From NCBI GenBank assembly GCA_029974855.1, contig JARKQO010000568.1:1-17478 (forward strand): DNA of 17,478 nt, given 5' to 3'. The DNA comes from Eubacteriales bacterium. GTDB lineage: Bacteria; Bacillota_A; Clostridia; Christensenellales; Aristaeellaceae. The translations under genes were made by a program, and so were the position numbers. Below are positions 15,320 through 17,478 of the stretch, one piece after another (the stretch's first letter is position 1; each line of letters begins with the position of its first letter). Below the pieces are notes generated by a model, which was not told the origin of the DNA, made no database searches, and worked only from the letters and a program-made list of their open reading frames with translations.

Positions 15320-15559
15320 TCAGTTCCTCCTCAGGGTGGTATTGGGAACCTCGGGTACCGGATCGTAGCCCCCTTTGCAAAAGGGGTTGCAGCGCAGCAG
15401 CCGCCATAGGGCCATGGCCCCGCCCTTCAGCGCGCCGTAGCGCTCCAAGGCCGTGAGGGCATACTGGGAGCAGGAGGGTTGAAAGCGGCAGGAGGGCGGC
15501 GTGTGGGGGCTGATGCGCCGCTGGTAGAAGCGGATCATGCGGATCAAAAGCCGTTTCAT
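15320..15559 (-). CDS. yidD: Membrane protein insertion efficiency factor YidD
   Basis: A 79-residue protein matching the YidD family along its length: [26 protein letters not shown], then [17 protein letters not shown]. The conserved cysteines (CRFxPSC, RCNPFC) and the GGYDPVP end are all there. It is a peripheral inner-membrane protein that assists YidC-dependent insertion. Its start overlaps the rnpA stop by four bases (ATGA) and yidC begins one base past its stop, placing it in the conserved rnpA-yidD-yidC order. Confidence 0.97.
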   Translation of the reverse strand: MKRLLIRMIRFYQRRISPHTPPSCRFQPSCSQYALTALERYGALKGGAMALWRLLRCNPFCKGGYDPVPEVPNTTLRRN

Positions 15560-15921
15560 GGGGCCCCCGTTCCCTGGCCGGGCCGGGGCCCGGCGCTTTG
15601 GGCCCTGGCCAGCTTGCGCAAAAGGCTGTCCACGTTCTGGGAAAGCTGTTGAAAGGACTGCTGGGGCAAACCGGGCCTGGCCACCACCACATACAGCCCC
15701 TGGGGCAAAGAGGTCATCCTGGGGCGAAAAACCTCCCGCAGGAGGCGCTTGACACGGTTGCGCACCACCGCGCCCCCCACCTTCTTGCTGACGGAAAACC
15801 CCACCCGCTTCTGACGGCTACGCACGTACAGCAGCGTAAGGTCCCCGCCGGACACCCGCACGCCACGCCTGTATACATAGCGAAACTGCCGGTCCGGCCC
15901 TAAGCGATACTGCCGTTGCAA
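15556..15921 (-). CDS. rnpA: Ribonuclease P protein component
   Basis: The ~121-residue protein subunit of RNase P, which works with the RNA subunit to trim the 5' leader from pre-tRNA. The family pattern is clear: [16 protein letters not shown] at the N-terminus, [24 protein letters not shown] with the RNR signature, then VVVARP. The C-terminal tail after LARAQ is Gly/Pro-rich. I chose TTG at 15921 because GGGGGAAGG lies just upstream and the protein then starts as homologues do. A TTG at 15942 would add seven residues but lacks a ribosome site. No ATG start is available in frame. rpmH lies 117 bp upstream. Confidence 0.93.
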   Translation of the reverse strand: MQRQYRLGPDRQFRYVYRRGVRVSGGDLTLLYVRSRQKRVGFSVSKKVGGAVVRNRVKRLLREVFRPRMTSLPQGLYVVVARPGLPQQSFQQLSQNVDSLLRKLARAQSAGPRPGQGTGAP

Positions 15922-16038
15922 GGCCTTCCCCCATCCTCCCAATGCCTGATAATATCGGAAAAGCCCGAACCCACTTCACCCATGACATGAGGAATGGGGC
16001 GGGCCAAACCGAAAAACAAAGGGCATTGCCACTGTGCC

Positions 16039-16173
16039 TTAGGCGGAAAGCACCTTGCGGCCACGGCGGCGGCGGGCGGCGAGCACCCGGCGGCCGTTTT
16101 TGGTGGACATGCGGGCACGGAAGCCGTGCACCTTGCTGCGCTGGCGTTTTTTGGGCTGGTAGGTACGGAACAT
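16039..16173 (-). CDS. rpmH: 50S ribosomal protein L34
   Basis: A complete 44-residue ORF beginning [18 protein letters not shown] and ending GRKVLSA, the full L34 pattern including the [22 protein letters not shown] core. It is a structural protein of the large ribosomal subunit, basic throughout. AAGGAG lies nine bases before the ATG at 16173. It is first in the minus-strand operon with rnpA, yidD, yidC and jag and is preceded by a near-consensus promoter. Confidence 0.97.
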   Translation of the reverse strand: MFRTYQPKKRQRSKVHGFRARMSTKNGRRVLAARRRRGRKVLSA

Positions 16174-16260
16174 TTCAAAACACTCCTTGACATCTCAATC
16201 TCTATGGCGGAATGCGGCTTTGTCAAACGCAGCGCGCAGAACCCACAAAACAACTCCATA

Positions 16261-16289
16261 AGTATACTGGTCAAGCCCCGCTCTGTCAA
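16261..16289 (-). promoter_or_regulatory. Sigma-A promoter of the rpmH operon
   Basis: Minus strand: TTGACA (16289-16284), 17-bp spacer, TATACT (16266-16261). This near-consensus strength suits a ribosomal operon. The leader is ~80 nt. Confidence 0.88.
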
Positions 16290-16391
16290 GCACCCGGGGC
16301 AGATTTTTCGGCGGCAGGGGGCGCGAAGCCCCGGCCGCAAGCCCAAAGGCGGCCCTGTGTTCCGGCACGCCGCCCCCCCTTTTCCCACCCA

Positions 16392-16420
16392 TTGACGGCC
16401 CCTGAGCCCCATGGTAAAAT
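16392..16420 (+). promoter_or_regulatory. Promoter of the duplicated-domain secreted protein
   Basis: TTGACG (16392-16397), 17-bp spacer, TAAAAT (16415-16420), with TGG before the -10. The leader is ~85 nt. Confidence 0.75.
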
Positions 16421-16513
16421 AAAACAAAGTTTTGGGAAAAAGCCGGATATCCCCCCCAGGAGGATTTCCCTCTCCACCCCATCCCGACAACCGTCAAAGA
16501 AAGGGACAGCGCT

Positions 16514-17478
16514 ATGAAAAAACCGCCCTTCCCGGCCATCGCTTTGGCTTTTCTCCTGACCCTGATCCTGGCGCTCAGTGCGCCCCTTTTGACCCTGGCA
16601 GAGACCGCCCCGAAGACTCCTTTGCTCTCGGCGGATTTCGGCTCCAGCCAGTGGCAGCTTCTGGAGGTGCAATTCGAGCCCGATAGCCGCCAGGCCGTCC
16701 TCTCCATCCTGTGGCGCAACGGAGGGGAAAGCCCCACCAGTTTCGCCTGGACCTATACCCTGTTTCTCACCCAGGGGGAGCGCCGCTGCCAGCCCATCCC
16801 TTTGCCCCCGGAGATCTCCGGCGGCGATCCCACCGGTTGGGTGGCCCCCGGGCAGGAGCAGCAGGTCCACTTGGCCTTTCTTCTCCCCGACGGTCAGGCC
16901 CAGGTGCTCATCCAGGTCAGCGAAAGCTTCGGCCAGGGCTACAGCCCTCTGAGCATCGCCTATTCCCCGGCCACCGGGGAGCTTACGGTCTATACCCTGC
17001 CAGAGCCTCCCGCCCGTGCCACGCCACAGCCCACTCCCCAACCCACCCCTCAGCCCACGCCCCTGGCCCTTGACCCTGAGCCCACCCAGGTGCCGCCGGG
17101 GGAGGCCACCGCCATTCCCCTGCCCATTCCCGAGGGAGAAAGCCCCTCCATTCCAATGCTTTTGGCGGACTTTCCCTCCAGCGCCCTGCAAGTGGTATAT
17201 ATCAACGTCTTTGAGGACAGCGGCGCGGCGGTGCTCTACCTTCAGTGGCAGAACACCGGGACCCATCCCACCAGCTTTGACTGGGCCTATGACCTGTCTC
17301 TTTCCCAGGACGGGCGGCGTTGCCGGCCTATCCCTTTGCCCCAGGACGAGCCCAGCGACGACCCCCAGGCCCTCTTACAGCCCGGGGATGTCCAGTTCAT
17401 CAGCCAGGCCTTCTCCTTGCCCAACACCGGCGGAGATTTTCAGGTCCTTCTCCGGGAGAGCTTCGGCGGGGACTTCGG
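16514..17478 (+). CDS. Secreted protein with two copies of a beta-rich domain joined by a Pro/Thr linker, cut by right edge
   Basis: The frame is open from ATG 16514 to the window end (321 codons, no stop). A Sec signal peptide (MKKPPFPAIALAFLL, probable cleavage after TLA at 29) precedes copy 1 (~37-150). Next comes a TPQPTPQPTPQPTP linker (~171-184) and copy 2 from ~215. Matching landmarks are LLSADF/LLADF, ILWRNGGESPTSFAWTY/LQWQNTGTHPTSFDWAY, RRCQPIPLP/RRCRPIPLP and SESFG/RESFG. The N-S/T-SFAW core recalls DUF5067-like immunoglobulin-type domains of exported Bacillota proteins, but I cannot assign it. Each copy has one Cys in the RRC motif, possibly for a disulfide. AAAGGGA lies eight bases before the ATG. 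The function is unknown; a cell-surface or extracellular role is inferred. Confidence 0.85.
   Translation, partial: MKKPPFPAIALAFLLTLILALSAPLLTLAETAPKTPLLSADFGSSQWQLLEVQFEPDSRQAVLSILWRNGGESPTSFAWTYTLFLTQGERRCQPIPLPPEISGGDPTGWVAPGQEQQVHLAFLLPDGQAQVLIQVSESFGQGYSPLSIAYSPATGELTVYTLPEPPARATPQPTPQPTPQPTPLALDPEPTQVPPGEATAIPLPIPEGESPSIPMLLADFPSSALQVVYINVFEDSGAAVLYLQWQNTGTHPTSFDWAYDLSLSQDGRRCRPIPLPQDEPSDDPQALLQPGDVQFISQAFSLPNTGGDFQVLLRESFGGDF

Larger units (their letters stand above)
16174..16513. other. Divergent intergenic region between rpmH and a secreted-protein gene
   Basis: This stretch of ~340 bp holds the rpmH promoter (minus) and the promoter of the right-hand gene (plus). Between them (about 16290-16390) is a GC-rich block with GGGGCGCG/CCGGCCGC runs and no ORF I trust. 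In many Bacillota dnaA and the origin lie beside rpmH. Here there is no TTATCCACA-type DnaA box cluster or AT-rich unwinding stretch, so I see no origin. A Shine-Dalgarno-like AGGAGGA at 16458-16464 has no start codon near it. Confidence 0.6.

Noticed and set aside
13918..15456. A 512-codon + strand frame across jag and yidC
   Set aside because: It crosses two well-supported minus-strand genes and has shadow-type Pro/Gly/Ser/Arg composition.
16174..16513. Replication origin next to rpmH
   Set aside because: No DnaA-box cluster, no AT-rich unwinding tract, and no dnaA gene in the window.

Overview
The window looks like chromosome from a GC-rich member of the Bacillota, probably a Clostridia-class anaerobe or relative. 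Evidence for this: purine-rich Shine-Dalgarno sites before nearly every gene; near-consensus sigma-A promoters; a Spo0A-type receiver beside a Spo0E-like protein; a 462-residue alpha2-type glycyl-tRNA synthetase; and the rpmH-rnpA-yidD-yidC-jag cluster with short gram-positive-type partners. I cannot name the genus. No tRNA, rRNA, CRISPR array, insertion sequence or phage gene was found.

Layout. Bases 1-1274 (+) hold a visibly AT-richer signalling cassette: the 3' end of a hybrid histidine kinase with a C-terminal receiver, a stand-alone Spo0A-like receiver, and a Spo0E-like small protein. Glycyl-tRNA synthetase follows (1403-2791, +) with its own strong promoter and a perfect terminator hairpin. 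Then comes a long minus-strand stretch of mostly single genes: a small four-helix membrane protein, an MsbA-type ABC exporter with a possible translational attenuator, a YyaL-type DUF255/thioredoxin-fold protein, a large protein joining a Walker-A-less KaiC/RecA-like region to a PEP-synthase-type ATP-binding domain, and a haem-type bacterioferritin. A small secreted protein (11124-11603, +) lies between bacterioferritin and a translationally coupled ECF sigma factor/membrane protein pair (11706-13030, -).

The right third (13313-16173, -) is the conserved ribosome/membrane-biogenesis operon: L34 (rpmH, only 44 residues), RNase P protein, YidD, YidC/SpoIIIJ and Jag/KhpB. Three of its junctions are tight or overlapping (rnpA/yidD, yidD/yidC, yidC/jag). 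It ends in three back-to-back perfect hairpins and then a rho-independent terminator. The window closes with a divergent gene for a secreted protein carrying two copies of one domain, cut by the right edge.

Themes: protein insertion and RNA processing (the rpmH operon), signal transduction (the phosphorelay-like cassette, ECF sigma pair), export (ABC transporter, two secreted proteins) and iron storage. Items most worth a second look are the kinase/orphan receiver/Spo0E-like cassette, the KaiC-like/PPDK fusion, the possible two-state leader of the ABC exporter, and the triple-hairpin block downstream of jag.
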